A stretch of 64,000 nt of DNA from Nonomuraea thailandensis (GCF_024172165.1 NZ_JAMZEB010000002.1:11425001-11489000), one strand, 5' to 3'; numbered from the stretch's first letter, positions 1 through 11,528 are shown. A program made the numbers and translations. The notes: generated from the letters alone by a model not told the origin.

Positions 1-1220
1 CCGCCGCGGGTGTAGACCGACTGGTTGAACAGGTCGTCGGGCTTGGCGCGGCCGGGAGGATAGGCCCACATCGGGTCGGTGGCGGGCCGGTTGAGGAGCT
101 CCTTGAACGTGGCCTCCGCCGTCTTCCTGCCCTTGTGCTCGGCCCACAGCCACTCCGCGTACGTGGCGAAGCCCTCGTTGAGCCAGAGGTCCTTCCAGCG
201 CCTGATGGTCAGGCTGTTGCCGAACCACTGGTGCGCCAGCTCGTGCGCGATGATCGTCTCGTCGGGCTGGAAGCCGCCGTACAGCGGCTTGGTCTGGTTC
301 TCCAGCGCGTAGCCGGCGGAGTAGTCGTCGACGACGCCGCCGGTCGAGGAGAACGGGTAGGGGCCGAACACCGTGGCCCAGTGGTCGGTGATCTGCCCGG
401 AGAGCGTGTAGAGCGAGTCGAGCGAGCTCTTGAATTTGGGGTCGGCGGCGGCCAGGTTGGGGATGCCGGCGGCGGTGCTGCCCCGGCGCAGGTCGAACTT
501 GCCGACCGTGGCCGTGGCCAGGTAGGTCGCCATCGGGTGGCGCTCGCGCCAGCGGTAGGTGGTCCTGCCGCCCGAGGTGGTGGGCTGCCCGGCCGGCTCG
601 CCGTTGGCCAGGGCGGTCACCCCGGCGGGCACGGTGATGGCGAAGTCGAAGGTGGCCTTGTCGGCGGGATGGTCGTTGTTGGGGAACCAGGTCTTGGAGC
701 CGTTGGGCTCGGAGGCCACGAACGCGCCGTCGGGCGTGGGGATGAAGCCGTAGGTGCCGAGGTTGGCGTTGTCGCTGGCCGGTCGGGGCAGCCCGCTGTA
801 GGCGACCCTGACGGTGAAGGGCGCGCCGTCGGCGATCGCCCGGGCGGGCCGCACGGTCAGCTCGTCGCTCTGCCTGGTGAACGTCGCGGGCGCATTGTCG
901 ACGGCGACCTCGCGCACGTCGAGCCCGGTCAGGTCGAGGTTGAAGCTGGACAGCTCCTGGGTGGCGGAGGCGCGGATCGTGGTGACGCCGTCGAGCCGCT
1001 TGGTGGCGGGCGTGTAGTCGACGGCCAGGTCGTAGTGGGAGACGTCGTAGCCGCCGTTGCCGTCGCGGGGGAAGTCGGGGTCGCCGATGCCGGGCGCCCC
1101 GGCGCGCCGGTCGACGGCGCTCTGCCCCGCGGCGGTCGGCGTCGGCTCGTCGGCGGGCGAGCAGGCCAGCACGCTGACGAGCGTCGCCAGCATGGCCACC
1201 CCGCGCCTGTTGAACCGCAT
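1..1220 (-). CDS. M1 family zinc metallopeptidase, lipoprotein (3' end cut by window)
   Basis: This is a secreted aminopeptidase N-type enzyme, probably anchored outside the membrane. The N-terminus is a lipoprotein signal with the lipobox LAC at about residues 18-20. The zinc site is plain: HELAH at residues 326-330 and the third ligand in WLNEGFATY about 20 residues later, both classic for M1 peptidases. The start is ATG at 1220; the preceding 46 bases after the RDD gene are AT-rich (TTAATATTAC) and may hold its own promoter. About 406 codons are visible, and the C-terminal part lies beyond position 1. It follows hppD and the RDD gene on the same strand, with no evident functional link. Confidence 0.93.
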   Translation of the reverse strand, partial: MRFNRRGVAMLATLVSVLACSPADEPTPTAAGQSAVDRRAGAPGIGDPDFPRDGNGGYDVSHYDLAVDYTPATKRLDGVTTIRASATQELSSFNLDLTGLDVREVAVDNAPATFTRQSDELTVRPARAIADGAPFTVRVAYSGLPRPASDNANLGTYGFIPTPDGAFVASEPNGSKTWFPNNDHPADKATFDFAITVPAGVTALANGEPAGQPTTSGGRTTYRWRERHPMATYLATATVGKFDLRRGSTAAGIPNLAAADPKFKSSLDSLYTLSGQITDHWATVFGPYPFSSTGGVVDDYSAGYALENQTKPLYGGFQPDETIIAHELAHQWFGNSLTIRRWKDLWLNEGFATYAEWLWAEHKGRKTAEATFKELLNRPATDPMWAYPPGRAKPDDLFNQSVYTRG

Positions 1221-1266
1221 GAACGTACGGGCCCCCTTCGCTTCGTGACCTTAATATTACGCTGAG

Positions 1267-1710
1267 TCAGGCGTTCACGACGACCGTCCTCGCCGCCTTG
1301 TCGTGCACGGCCTGCTTGCGGGGGTCGAAGAGGATCCAGCCGAGGTCCACCAGGATGCCGACGCAGCACCACCAGCCGAGCACGGTGAACACGGCCTGCC
1401 TGACCGCCGCCTGCCCCACCCCTATCCTGCCGCCGTACTCGGACACGACGCGGAGGCCGAACACCTTCTTGCCCAGCGTCTGACCGTTCCAGAAGGCGTG
1501 CAGCAGCCAGAAGTACAGGAACGCCACCAGACCGGCCACGAAGGTGTGCTCGATGGGATAGCGGTCCCAGTCGCCCCGGTGCTCGTTCCAGACGTAGTCC
1601 CAGCTCGTCCAGTTGAACGGCGCGGAGGCGATGTTGATGACGAGCCAGTCGAGGACGCCGGCGAACAGCCGCCGCCAGCGCCCCGCCAACCCCGGTGGTG
1701 GCAATCCCAT
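1267..1710 (-). CDS. RDD family membrane protein
   Basis: This 147-residue integral membrane protein has the RDD pattern: a short cytoplasmic N-terminus with AGRWRRLFAGVLDW, then three hydrophobic segments, and a later FGLRVV stretch with GQ-LGKK before it, typical of RDD. The molecular role of RDD proteins is mostly unknown; some act as sodium/proton antiporters or accompany secretion systems. ATG at 1710 is preferred because the RDD domain begins a few residues later. A TTG at 1743 would add 11 residues and abut the hppD stop, so co-transcription with hppD is likely. No strong ribosome binding site decides between the starts. Confidence 0.85.
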   Translation of the reverse strand: MGLPPPGLAGRWRRLFAGVLDWLVINIASAPFNWTSWDYVWNEHRGDWDRYPIEHTFVAGLVAFLYFWLLHAFWNGQTLGKKVFGLRVVSEYGGRIGVGQAAVRQAVFTVLGWWCCVGILVDLGWILFDPRKQAVHDKAARTVVVNA

Positions 1711-1744
1711 GAAGTCTGGATGACCACCACTAAGTCGGGACAAA

Positions 1745-2854
1745 CTAAAGGTTGCCCCTGCGTTCCTGCTCCCGCTCGATCGCCTCGAACAGCGCCTTGA
1801 AGTTGCCCTTGCCGAACCCGAGCGAGCCGTGCCGCTCGATGAGCTCGAAGAAGACCGTGGGCCGGTCCTGCACGGGCTGGGTGAAGATCTGCAGCAGGTA
1901 GCCGTCCTCGTCGCGGTCCACGAGGATGCCCCGCTTCTTCAGCTCCTCGATCGGCGCCCGCACCTGCCCGATGCGCGCGCGCAGCTCGGGGTCGTCGTAG
2001 TAGGAGTCGGGCGTGTCCAGGAAGCTCACCCCGGCGGCCCGCATGTGGTCGACCGTGGTCAGGATGTCGTTGGTGGCCAGCGCGATGTGCTGCACGCCGG
2101 GCCCGCCGTAGAACTCCAGGTACTCGTCGATCTGCGACTTCTTGCGGCTGACGGCCGGCTCGTTGAGCGGGAACTTGACCTTGCGGGTGCCGTCGGCCAC
2201 GACCTTCGACATGAGCGCGGAGTAGTCGGTGGCGATGTCGTCGCCGATGAACTCGGCCATGTTCGTGAAGCCCATCACCTCGCGGTAGAACTCCACCCAC
2301 TCGTCCATCTTGCCCAGCTCGACGTTGCCGACGCAGTGGTCGACGGCCTGGAACAGCCGCCCGTTCTTCGTCGCGGGCGGCGCGACCAGAGGCTCGGCGG
2401 GGGCGTAGCCGGGCAGGTAGGGGCCGCCGTAGTTGGACCTGTCGACCAATGTGTGCCGGGTCTCGCCGTACGTGGCGATGGCGGCGAGCACCACCTTGCC
2501 GTGCTCGTCCTCCAGCGTGTGCGGCTCCACCAGGCCCTTCGCCCCGTGGGCGACGGCGTAGGCGTAGCCGGCCTCCACGTCGGGCACCTCGATGGCCAGG
2601 TCGATGACCCCGTCGCCGTGCTCCGCCACGTGCCGGGCCAGGTCCGTGCCGGGCCGGATCGAGGCCCGCAGCTCGAAGGTGGCGCTGCCCGAGGTCAGCA
2701 CGTACGCGGCCACGTCGGGGCTGCCGTTCTCCGGGCCCCTGTAGGCGACGAGCCGCATGCCGAACGCGGTCGAGTAGTAGTGGGCCGCCTGCCTGGCGTT
2801 CCCTACGGCGAACACCACGGCGTCCATGCCGTTGACCGGAAAGACATCACTCAT
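1745..2854 (-). CDS. hppD: 4-hydroxyphenylpyruvate dioxygenase
   Basis: This 369-residue cytoplasmic Fe(II) enzyme converts 4-hydroxyphenylpyruvate to homogentisate in tyrosine breakdown. It has the two VOC-fold halves expected of the family, and the iron ligands are recognisable as H173 (VDHCVGN), H256 (VQHIAL) and E337 (FFELIER). ATG at 2854 was chosen because MSDVFPVNGMD begins the domain and an AGGGG lies just upstream; an upstream in-frame ATG at 2914 would overlap the divergent regulator. The divergent Lrp/AsnC gene is a likely regulator. No homogentisate dioxygenase is in the window, so the rest of the pathway must be elsewhere, or the product feeds pigment or meroterpenoid synthesis. 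Confidence 0.96.
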   Translation of the reverse strand: MSDVFPVNGMDAVVFAVGNARQAAHYYSTAFGMRLVAYRGPENGSPDVAAYVLTSGSATFELRASIRPGTDLARHVAEHGDGVIDLAIEVPDVEAGYAYAVAHGAKGLVEPHTLEDEHGKVVLAAIATYGETRHTLVDRSNYGGPYLPGYAPAEPLVAPPATKNGRLFQAVDHCVGNVELGKMDEWVEFYREVMGFTNMAEFIGDDIATDYSALMSKVVADGTRKVKFPLNEPAVSRKKSQIDEYLEFYGGPGVQHIALATNDILTTVDHMRAAGVSFLDTPDSYYDDPELRARIGQVRAPIEELKKRGILVDRDEDGYLLQIFTQPVQDRPTVFFELIERHGSLGFGKGNFKALFEAIEREQERRGNL

Positions 2855-2882
2855 ACCCCTAACTCTCGATTTTCCTGGACGA

Positions 2883-2892
2883 GTTGCGCAAC
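2883..2892. promoter_or_regulatory. GTTGCGCAAC palindrome between hppD and the AsnC-type regulator
   Basis: A perfect 10-base palindrome lies in the 103-base divergent intergenic region, followed by AT-rich bases (CAGTTACTGTAATG). Lrp/AsnC proteins usually bind short AT-flanked palindromes near their own gene and its neighbour. A binding site for the divergent regulator is inferred; it has not been tested. Confidence 0.4.
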
Positions 2893-2957
2893 AGTTACTG
2901 TAATGAGTGCACAATCTGCCTAGTTCTCAGCCGCCCAGTGGGGTATTTCTGTACAGC

Positions 2958-3440
2958 ATGACGACGATCGACGAGCTCGACTCCCGGCTGATCGCCCTGC
3001 TGACCGCCGAGCCCCGGCTGGGCGTGCTGGAGTGCTCGCGGCGGCTCGGCGTGGCCCGCGGCACGGTCCAGGCCCGGCTCGACCGGCTCATGGACAGAGG
3101 GGTGATCACCGGCTTCGGCCCGGACGTGTCGCCCGCCGCGCTCGGCTACGACGTCACCGCGTTCGTCAGCATGGAGATCAGGCAGGTGGCCGGGCACGAC
3201 CCGGTGGCCGACCGGCTCGCCCGGATCCCGGAGGTTCTGGAAGTGCACACGATCACCGGCGACAGCGATCTGCTGTGCCGCGTGGTCGCCAGAACGAACG
3301 CCGATTTACAGCGGGTTATCGATCGGATCGTCGACGTACAGGGCGTACTCCGGACTAATTCGATCATCGCACTGGACACTCCGGTTCCCTACCGAGTGCT
3401 GCCTTTGGTCGCCGATGTTCCGCGTCGGGAGGCCCGGTAG
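2958..3440 (+). CDS. Lrp/AsnC family transcriptional regulator
   Basis: This 160-residue DNA-binding protein has the AsnC winged helix-turn-helix at residues 1-60 (IDELDSRLIALL, then RGTVQARLDRL) and an effector-binding RAM domain behind it. It most likely senses an amino acid or a derivative. ATG at 2958 (MTTIDELD) begins exactly where family members begin; an earlier in-frame start at 2907 would run back into the hppD promoter. It is divergent from hppD, so control of tyrosine catabolism by tyrosine or phenylpyruvates is the simplest reading. That role is inferred from position only. Confidence 0.92.
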   Translation: MTTIDELDSRLIALLTAEPRLGVLECSRRLGVARGTVQARLDRLMDRGVITGFGPDVSPAALGYDVTAFVSMEIRQVAGHDPVADRLARIPEVLEVHTITGDSDLLCRVVARTNADLQRVIDRIVDVQGVLRTNSIIALDTPVPYRVLPLVADVPRREAR

Positions 3441-3541
3441 ACGTACTATCGCTGAGGGACTAGGCACCATTGTCGATCGTTTACCCTTACCATTCGCCCA
3501 GCTTGCGGGGGTTGGGCCAGGCTTGACGAGGGGGGTCGAGG

Positions 3542-5691
3542 GTGCGGAGTGGCGGTGGTAAAGGAATGCGGAAGAGGCGGCGGATTCTCCGGGTTCTGCT
3601 GGTATCAATAGGCACGGGAATCGTCGTACTGGCCGGGCTTTTCGCCATTGCCTGGGCTTTGACTCCCATTCCGGACACGACGCAGAAGCAGGCGACCGCG
3701 CAGGGCTCGGTGATCTATTACCGCGACGGCAGAAGCGTGCTCGCGCGGCAGGGCGTCGACCGCAGGAACGTCGAGCTGGCCCGGGTGCCCGAGCACGTGC
3801 GCGACGCGGTCATCGCCGCCGAGAACCGCTCGTTCTACGAGGACGCCGGCGTCTCGCTCAAGGGCACCGGCAGGGCCGTCTGGTCCACCCTCACCGGGCA
3901 GCAGCTCCAGGGCGGCTCCACCATCACCCAGCAGCTCGTGCGCAACTACTACAGCGGGCTGAGCCAGGAACGTTCCGTCACCCGGAAGTTCAAGGAAATC
4001 CTCATCGCGATGAAGGTCGACCAGTCCAAGTCCAAGGACTGGGTGCTGGAGCAGTACCTCAACACGATCTACTTCGGCCGTGGCGCCAACGGCGTCCAGT
4101 CGGCCGCCCGCGCCTACTTCGCCAAGGACGTCGAGGACCTGACCGTGTCCGAGGGCGCGTACCTGGCGGCGGTGATCCAGCAGCCGAGCCGCTTCGCCGA
4201 CCCCAAGGGCTCCGACCTGGTCGCGGCCCAGGACCGCTGGCAGTCGGTGATCAGAGCCATGAGCCAGACCGGCACGCTGACCGCCGAGCAGGCGGCCGCG
4301 CAGCGGTTCCCCGAGCTGAAGGCGCCGAAGAAGCCGTTCGAGCTCAAGGGCCAGGCCCAGTACATGCTGGAGCAGGTCACCGCCGAGCTGAACCGGCGCG
4401 GCTACACCGACGAGGACATCAACAGCGGCGGCCTCAAGATCGTCACGACGTTCGACAAGAAGCTCATGCAGGCCGCCCAGCGGGCGGTGGAGGAGACACT
4501 GCCGGACAGCACGCCAAAGAAGGTGCGTACGGGGCTGGCGGCCGTCGATCCCGCCACGGGCGAGGTCGTCGCCTTCTACGGCGGCAGGCCGTCGCAGTCG
4601 AAGTACTACGACAGCGCGTTCTCGGCCAAGGTGATGGCCGGTTCCACGTTCAAGCCCTACACGCTGGCCGCGGCGCTGAACAACGGCTTCGACCTGTCCA
4701 CCAGGGTCGACGGCAACTCGCCGCTGCACGTGGCCTCGGCGTCCCAGGCGATCCCCAACGACGGCGACCGCTCCTACGGCCAGATCAACCTGGTCAGCGC
4801 CACCCAGAACTCCGTCAACACCGCCTTCGTGGACCTCGGCCAGAAGGTCGGCCTGGACAAGGTCGCCGAGACCGCCGAACTGGCCGGCATCCCCGCCGCC
4901 CAGCTCGACAAGCAGAAGGAGGCCGCCTCATTCCCGCTCGGCGTCTCCTCCGTCAGCGCCGTCCAGAACGCCTCCGGCTTCTCCACCTTCGCCAACAAGG
5001 GCGTGCACGTGGAGGCGCACGTCGTCAGGTCGGTCACCGACGCGGCGGGCCGCAAGGAGGTGGTCGAGCCCGTCGAGACCAAGGTGGTCGGCGAGCAGGC
5101 CGCCGCCGACACGATCTACGCGATGCAGCAGGTCGTCAAGTACGGCACCGGCACCGCCGCCCGCCTCTACGACCGCCCGGTGGCCGGCAAGACGGGCACC
5201 ACCGACGACTCCAGGTCGGTCTGGTTCAACGGCTTCACGCCGCAGCTCGCGGTGGCGGTGGACATGTTCCGCGACGACAACGCCACCGTCAGCATCCCGG
5301 GGTACGGCACGCAGTTCGGCGGCCAGCTCCCCGCGCAGATCTGGCGGGCGTTCATGACCGAGGCGATGGCGGGCAAGCCGGTCGAGGAGTTCCCCGAGCC
5401 GTCGGAGTACGGCTGGTCGTCCCGCTGGTCGGAGCCCGACCGCGACGGCGACGTGCCCGACGAGCAGTACTCCCCGCCGCCGAGCGAGGACGGCTGGGAC
5501 CGGCCGGAGCCCGACTTCACCCCGCCGCCGTTCTCCGACGGCCCGCCGGAGACGGAGAGCCCGGAGAACGACGGGCCGGACGAGCAGCCGGAGCAGACGG
5601 CGCCGCCGGAGACCGAGGTCCCCGACCAGCCGTCGGTGCAGGAGACCGGCGTGGACGGCGGCAGGGGCGGCCGCGACGAGCAACCGGGCCG

Positions 5692-5695
<4 letters not shown>
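3542..5695 (+). CDS. class A penicillin-binding protein (transglycosylase/transpeptidase)
   Basis: This 717-residue bifunctional enzyme polymerises lipid II glycan and crosslinks peptides outside the membrane. A basic N-terminus and one membrane segment (about residues 18-40) precede the GT51 domain, with catalytic E94 in AENRSFYED and the GGSTITQQL motif. The transpeptidase domain has S368-TFK, S424-V-N and K550-TG. The C-terminal ~100 residues are a Pro/Glu/Asp-rich extracellular tail, typical of actinobacterial PBPs. The GTG start has AGGGGGG 8 bases upstream; ATG at 3566 is an alternative. Its stop codon shares the CTAG tetramer with the stop of the convergent DUF255 gene. Confidence 0.95.
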
Positions 5696-7713
<2,018 letters not shown>

Positions 7714-7806
7714 CAGGACCTCCCCGGCCAAGCCTAGACGGCGGCGGCCGCGCGTCCGGGGAGCAGGGGGTGCGGCCGGAACAGGACGCGGCGTAGGTTA
7801 CGGGAC

Positions 7807-8961
7807 GTGGATATGGACTTCGTCTGCGCCCAGGCCGGTCGTCCGGCGCCGGCCCTCACGCGCAGGGACGTGGCGCGCGCGCTGCTCGCCGTGCCGTCGG
7901 GCGTGGCGCTCGTGGCGCTGCCCGACCTGCGGCGGGCCATGATGTCGGCGGGCAACCCGCTCACGCTCGCGTTCTGGGAGTCCGCCAAGGCGACGCTCAG
8001 CTCGATCGAGGCGGGGGTGGCCACGGTGGGCGACGTGCAGCGGTGGGTGGAGTCCACGGGCACGGAGCCGATCCTCATGACGCCCAGCTACTTCGTCTGG
8101 CCGGAGGAGGACGAGCGCGGGCCCGTGGCGAGCGAGATGTTCGCCCGGCTGGTGGCGCACCTGGAGGAGCGGGTGGCGTCGGGGGAGATCGACCCCGACG
8201 CGCTGGCCACCGGCGACCAGGGCGCCCGCGCGGCCTACGAGGAGCTGCAGGAGCGCTGGCTGGGCACGCCGCTGCCCGACGGCCGGGTGCCCGGGTTCGC
8301 GGTCAGCGACGAGCAGGACGAGGAGCTGTTCGCGGCCTGGGACGAGGAGGAGGCGTTCGCGCTGTCGGAGCTGCGGCGGATCATGGCGGAGCTGCCCAAG
8401 CAGCCCGAGCTGCCCGTCACGGAGCTGGAGGCGGCGGTGGCGCGGCTGCGCGCGCTGCTCGCCCTGCCCGGCTATCCCGCCAACGTGCTGCGGGCCTGCG
8501 CCGGGTTCGACGACCGGCCGGTGCCGGACGGCGACGCGGAGCTGTGGCTGGCGGTGGCGGCGGGCGTGGCGGGGCCGATCTCGGACCTGTCGGACGGCGC
8601 GGACGTGCTGGAGGAGTTCGCCGATCTCGACAGGGACCTGAGCGAGGAGGACACCGCGCTGGCCAACCTCTGCGCGATCCAGCACGCCGACTGGCTGGCG
8701 GGGGTGGCGGCGCTGGTGCGCCTGGGCCCCGGGGTGCTGGCCTCGCCCGAGCGCATGGCGCGGCTCATCGCCGAGTCGGAGGACATCGACATCGACGAGC
8801 AGGACGACGACGACCTCGACGCGACGGAGGCGCTGTTCGAGTCGGTGGTGACCCTGTGGCGGCTGCTCGGCGTCGTGGACAAGGACGACGTGCTCACGCC
8901 GCTGGGCTGGTGGGGGCTGCCCAGGGCGCTCGAACGCGCCTGGTCGCCCGCCGCCGAGTGA
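7807..8961 (+). CDS. acidic hypothetical protein
   Basis: I do not recognise this 384-residue protein. It is soluble, strongly acidic (an EDIDIDEQDDDDLD run near residue 325) and rich in helical, Leu/Ala-rich segments with scattered Trp residues. No signal peptide or membrane segment is visible. GTG at 7807 starts the reading frame and ATG at 7813 is two codons later; neither has a good ribosome binding site. It lies alone on the plus strand between two minus-strand genes. Third-position GC is as high as in its neighbours, so it is a real gene of long residence. Confidence 0.75.
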   Translation: MDMDFVCAQAGRPAPALTRRDVARALLAVPSGVALVALPDLRRAMMSAGNPLTLAFWESAKATLSSIEAGVATVGDVQRWVESTGTEPILMTPSYFVWPEEDERGPVASEMFARLVAHLEERVASGEIDPDALATGDQGARAAYEELQERWLGTPLPDGRVPGFAVSDEQDEELFAAWDEEEAFALSELRRIMAELPKQPELPVTELEAAVARLRALLALPGYPANVLRACAGFDDRPVPDGDAELWLAVAAGVAGPISDLSDGADVLEEFADLDRDLSEEDTALANLCAIQHADWLAGVAALVRLGPGVLASPERMARLIAESEDIDIDEQDDDDLDATEALFESVVTLWRLLGVVDKDDVLTPLGWWGLPRALERAWSPAAE

Positions 8962-8965
8962 GCGC

Positions 8966-9244
8966 TCAGCCCACGAGCTCCTGGAACTCGGGGTGGCGCT
9001 CGATGTACTTGGCGACGTAGGGGCAGCGCGGCTCGACGCGCAGGCCGGTGTCGGCGCTCGCCTGCAGGGCGTGCCCGACCAGCTTGCCCGCCAGCCCCTG
9101 CCCCTCGTAGGCGGGCAGCACCTCGGTGTGGGTAAAGATGATCTTCGTGGGCAGCAGGAGGTAGTCGGCGAACCCGGCGACCTTGCCGTCCACGAGGATC
9201 TCGAACCGGCTCTCCGTCGAGTTGTCGACTATTTCGATCGGCAT
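8966..9244 (-). CDS. small GNAT-type N-acetyltransferase (COG2388 type)
   Basis: This 92-residue protein is a minimal GNAT fold. The acetyl-CoA loop is visible as YEGQGLAGKLV near residues 45-55, followed by a conserved RVEPRCPYVAKYIERHPEF end. Such one-domain acetyltransferases are common and their substrates are largely unknown. It ends 4 bases from the stop of the plus-strand acidic protein and begins next to the stop of the small membrane protein gene, so it is probably the last gene of the mca transcript. Confidence 0.88.
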   Translation of the reverse strand: MPIEIVDNSTESRFEILVDGKVAGFADYLLLPTKIIFTHTEVLPAYEGQGLAGKLVGHALQASADTGLRVEPRCPYVAKYIERHPEFQELVG

Positions 9245-9430
9245 CTACTTCTTGGCCTTCTCGTCCTCGCGGGCCGCCTCGGCCTCGATCTCACTCTCGC
9301 GCGGCACCTGGATCTTCGACATCTGCTTGTTCATCGACTTGATCAGGATGTACAGGGCGAGCCCGAGAAGGGCCACGACGACGAACCCGAGCAGACCCGG
9401 GCTCACTTCACCTGCTGCTAGAACCATCAC
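9245..9430 (-). CDS. small single-pass membrane protein downstream of mca
   Basis: This 61-residue protein has one hydrophobic segment (about residues 12-30, LLGFVVVALLGLALYIL) followed by a charged cytoplasmic tail rich in Glu, Lys and Ala. The start is GTG at 9430 or ATG at 9427, both behind GGAGGG. A small protein in the same place follows mca in M. tuberculosis (Rv1083), so the pairing is old. Its role is unknown; a link to mycothiol metabolism is inferred from position only. Confidence 0.75.
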   Translation of the reverse strand: MMVLAAGEVSPGLLGFVVVALLGLALYILIKSMNKQMSKIQVPRESEIEAEAAREDEKAKK

Positions 9431-9464
9431 CCCTCCAGTCTGCCACCGAGGTGCCGTGGTCCGT

Positions 9465-10349
9465 TCAGTGGCAGGCGGGCTCGACCTCGTCGGCGTGGAT
9501 GCCCGCGAACAGGTCGTCCTCCGGCAGGTCGGTGTCGACCAGAGAGCGCGCCAGGTGGTAGTCCTCGGTCGGCCAGATCTCCTGCTGGAGCTCGCGCGGG
9601 CAGACGAACCACCAGCTGTCGGGGTCGACCTGGGTGGCGTGCGCCTTCAGCGCCTCGTCGCGGATCTCGAAGTAGTCGCCGCACGGCACCCGCGTGGTCA
9701 CCGGCCACTTGGCGGGGCGGTCCTCCCAGCGGGAGATCCAGTCGGCGTACGGGGAGCCGAGGCCGCGCTCGGTCATCGCCTCGTGCAGCGCCTCGAAGCG
9801 CTCCTTGGTGAAGCCCATCTGGTAGTAGAGCTTGAGCGGCTGCCAGGGGTCGCCGGTGCCGGGGTAGCGGTCGGGGTCGCCGGCCGCCTCGAACGCCTCC
9901 ACGGAGACCTTGTTGGTCATGATGTGGTCGGGGTGCGGGTAACCGCCGTCGTCGTCGTAGGTGATGATCACGTGCGGCCTGAACTCGCGCACGGCGGCCA
10001 CCAGCGGCGCCGCGGCGTCCTCCAGCTTCTGCAGGCCGAAGCAGCCCTCAGGCAGCGCCTCGTCCTCGTTCTCCGGCAGCCCGGAGTCCACGAAACCCAT
10101 GAAACGCTGCTCGACGCCGAGGATCTCGCGCGCCCTGGCCATCTCGGCCTTGCGCACCTCGCCGATGTTGGCGACGATCTCAGGCCGGTCCATCTTCGGG
10201 TTGAGCACGGATCCGCGCTCGCCGCCCGTGAGGGTACAGACCAGCACTTCCACGCCTTCACGCACGTAACGCGCCATGGTGGCGGCGCCCTTGCTCGACT
10301 CGTCGTCGGGGTGGGCGTGAACGGCCATCAGCCTCAGCGGTGCACTCAC
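9465..10349 (-). CDS. mca: mycothiol S-conjugate amidase
   Basis: This 294-residue zinc enzyme cleaves mycothiol conjugates of toxins and antibiotics to a mercapturic acid and GlcN-inositol, the detoxification branch of mycothiol metabolism. The zinc-binding AHPDD motif is at residues 12-16 and the second HPDH motif is in GGYPHPDH. Length and order match the family. GTG at 10349 (MSAPLRLMAVHAHPDD) matches known Mca N-termini and has GAGGAG about 10 bases upstream; the longer frame from 10385 is not needed. It is divergent from the DUF4307 gene, as in mycobacteria (Rv1082/Rv1081c). Confidence 0.96.
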   Translation of the reverse strand: MSAPLRLMAVHAHPDDESSKGAATMARYVREGVEVLVCTLTGGERGSVLNPKMDRPEIVANIGEVRKAEMARAREILGVEQRFMGFVDSGLPENEDEALPEGCFGLQKLEDAAAPLVAAVREFRPHVIITYDDDGGYPHPDHIMTNKVSVEAFEAAGDPDRYPGTGDPWQPLKLYYQMGFTKERFEALHEAMTERGLGSPYADWISRWEDRPAKWPVTTRVPCGDYFEIRDEALKAHATQVDPDSWWFVCPRELQQEIWPTEDYHLARSLVDTDLPEDDLFAGIHADEVEPACH

Positions 10350-10483
10350 GGGCTCGAAGCTCCTCAGTTGGGACCGGTCAGTCACCCAGAGAGGTTAGTT
10401 TCTGCTGGGCGGTCGCGAGGGCACACCCCCCGCGGGCGACAATTGTCTCGGATAACGCTGAGGGAGTGCAGGGAGATTCCGCC

Positions 10484-10903
10484 ATGGTCACCAAAGATGT
10501 CGGGAACGGGCCAGTTCTCGGCACGCCCGACGACTTTCCGGACCGGCCCAAGCGAGGTGGCCGGCTCGTCGTCCACGTGGTGATCGGCGTGCTGGTGGCC
10601 ATCATCGCAGGTGGGTGGGGCTACGTGATGTGGTCGATGACGGCCGGAGGGTCGGAGGCGCCGGCGCAGGTCGTGACGTTCAAGGTCAACGGACCCAGCA
10701 GCGCCGAGATCACCTTTGAGGTCTACAAGCCAGACGATAGGGTGGCCGTCTGCCGGATCAGGGCTCTGGACGTCAATCATGCGGAAGTGGGCAGCAAGGA
10801 AGTAAGAATCGCGGCTGGTGAGGGTAGTAAGCAGCTCAAGGAAAGCCTGGACACGAGCGGCCAGGCGACTTCCGTCCACATCCAGTACTGCAATCTCGTA
10901 TAG
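10484..10903 (+). CDS. DUF4307 membrane protein
   Basis: This 139-residue protein has one membrane segment (about residues 28-50, VVHVVIGVLVAIIAGGWGYVMW) and an extracytoplasmic beta-rich domain ending in a conserved ALDVNHAEVG..R...YCN pattern typical of DUF4307. ATG at 10484 has AGGGAG 8 bases upstream. The family is regularly found between mca and greA; its function is unknown. A GATAAC hexamer about 30 bases before the start may be its -10 element. Confidence 0.88.
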   Translation: MVTKDVGNGPVLGTPDDFPDRPKRGGRLVVHVVIGVLVAIIAGGWGYVMWSMTAGGSEAPAQVVTFKVNGPSSAEITFEVYKPDDRVAVCRIRALDVNHAEVGSKEVRIAAGEGSKQLKESLDTSGQATSVHIQYCNLV

Positions 10904-11011
10904 TGAGACATTTGGGGAAGCGTTCGAGCGGTTGACTTGTTAGCCTTTCGCAATTCAACCGTACGCGACCTCAACTGATCTCAGGGCCCCCTAGGCAAGC
11001 AAGGAGAACCC

Positions 11012-11512
11012 GTGGCCGACTCTCGCGATGAGAACGTCACATGGCTGACGCAGGAGGCGTACGACCGCCTGAAGGCGGAGTACGAGTATCTCTCTGGCCC
11101 CGGGCGCGTCGACATCGCCAAGAAGATCGAGGCCGCCCGTGAAGAGGGCGACCTGCGCGAGAACGGCGGATACCACGCCGCCAAGGACGAGCAGGGCAAG
11201 ATGGAGGCCCGGATCTTCCACCTCCGGCAGATTCTCGACAACGCCCAGGTGGGAGAGGCCCCCAAGGCCGAGGGCGTGGTGGGCCCCGGCATGACCGTGA
11301 CCATCCGGTTCGTCGGTGACGACGACGAGGTCACCTTCCTGCTCGCCTCCCGCGAGGAGAGCGGAGCGCCGATCGACGTCTACTCGCCCAAGTCCCCGCT
11401 CGGGGCGGCGATCAACGGGAAGAAGATCGGAGAGAAGGCCACGTACTCCATGCCCAACGGACGGCAGAACACCGTCGAGATCCTTGAGGCTGTGCCGTAC
11501 ATCGGCAACTGA
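11012..11512 (+). CDS. greA: transcription elongation factor GreA
   Basis: This 166-residue protein rescues backtracked RNA polymerase by stimulating transcript cleavage. It has the N-terminal coiled coil with the acidic tip (GDLRENGGYHAAKDEQG) and the C-terminal FKBP-like domain (PLGAAINGKKIGEKATY). The GTG start follows a strong AAGGAG. A TTGACT lies about 75 bases upstream but a convincing -10 partner is not visible. A strong intrinsic terminator follows at once. Confidence 0.96.
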   Translation: MADSRDENVTWLTQEAYDRLKAEYEYLSGPGRVDIAKKIEAAREEGDLRENGGYHAAKDEQGKMEARIFHLRQILDNAQVGEAPKAEGVVGPGMTVTIRFVGDDDEVTFLLASREESGAPIDVYSPKSPLGAAINGKKIGEKATYSMPNGRQNTVEILEAVPYIGN

Positions 11513-11528
11513 CCCCCCTGGACCACGA

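Noticed and set aside
135..1265. Long plus-strand open frame over the M1 peptidase
   Set aside because: It is the low-complexity shadow of the minus-strand peptidase gene, which carries HELAH and a lipobox.
10932..10960. TTGACT as the -35 of a greA promoter
   Set aside because: No acceptable -10 hexamer at 16-18 bases, so not listed as a promoter.
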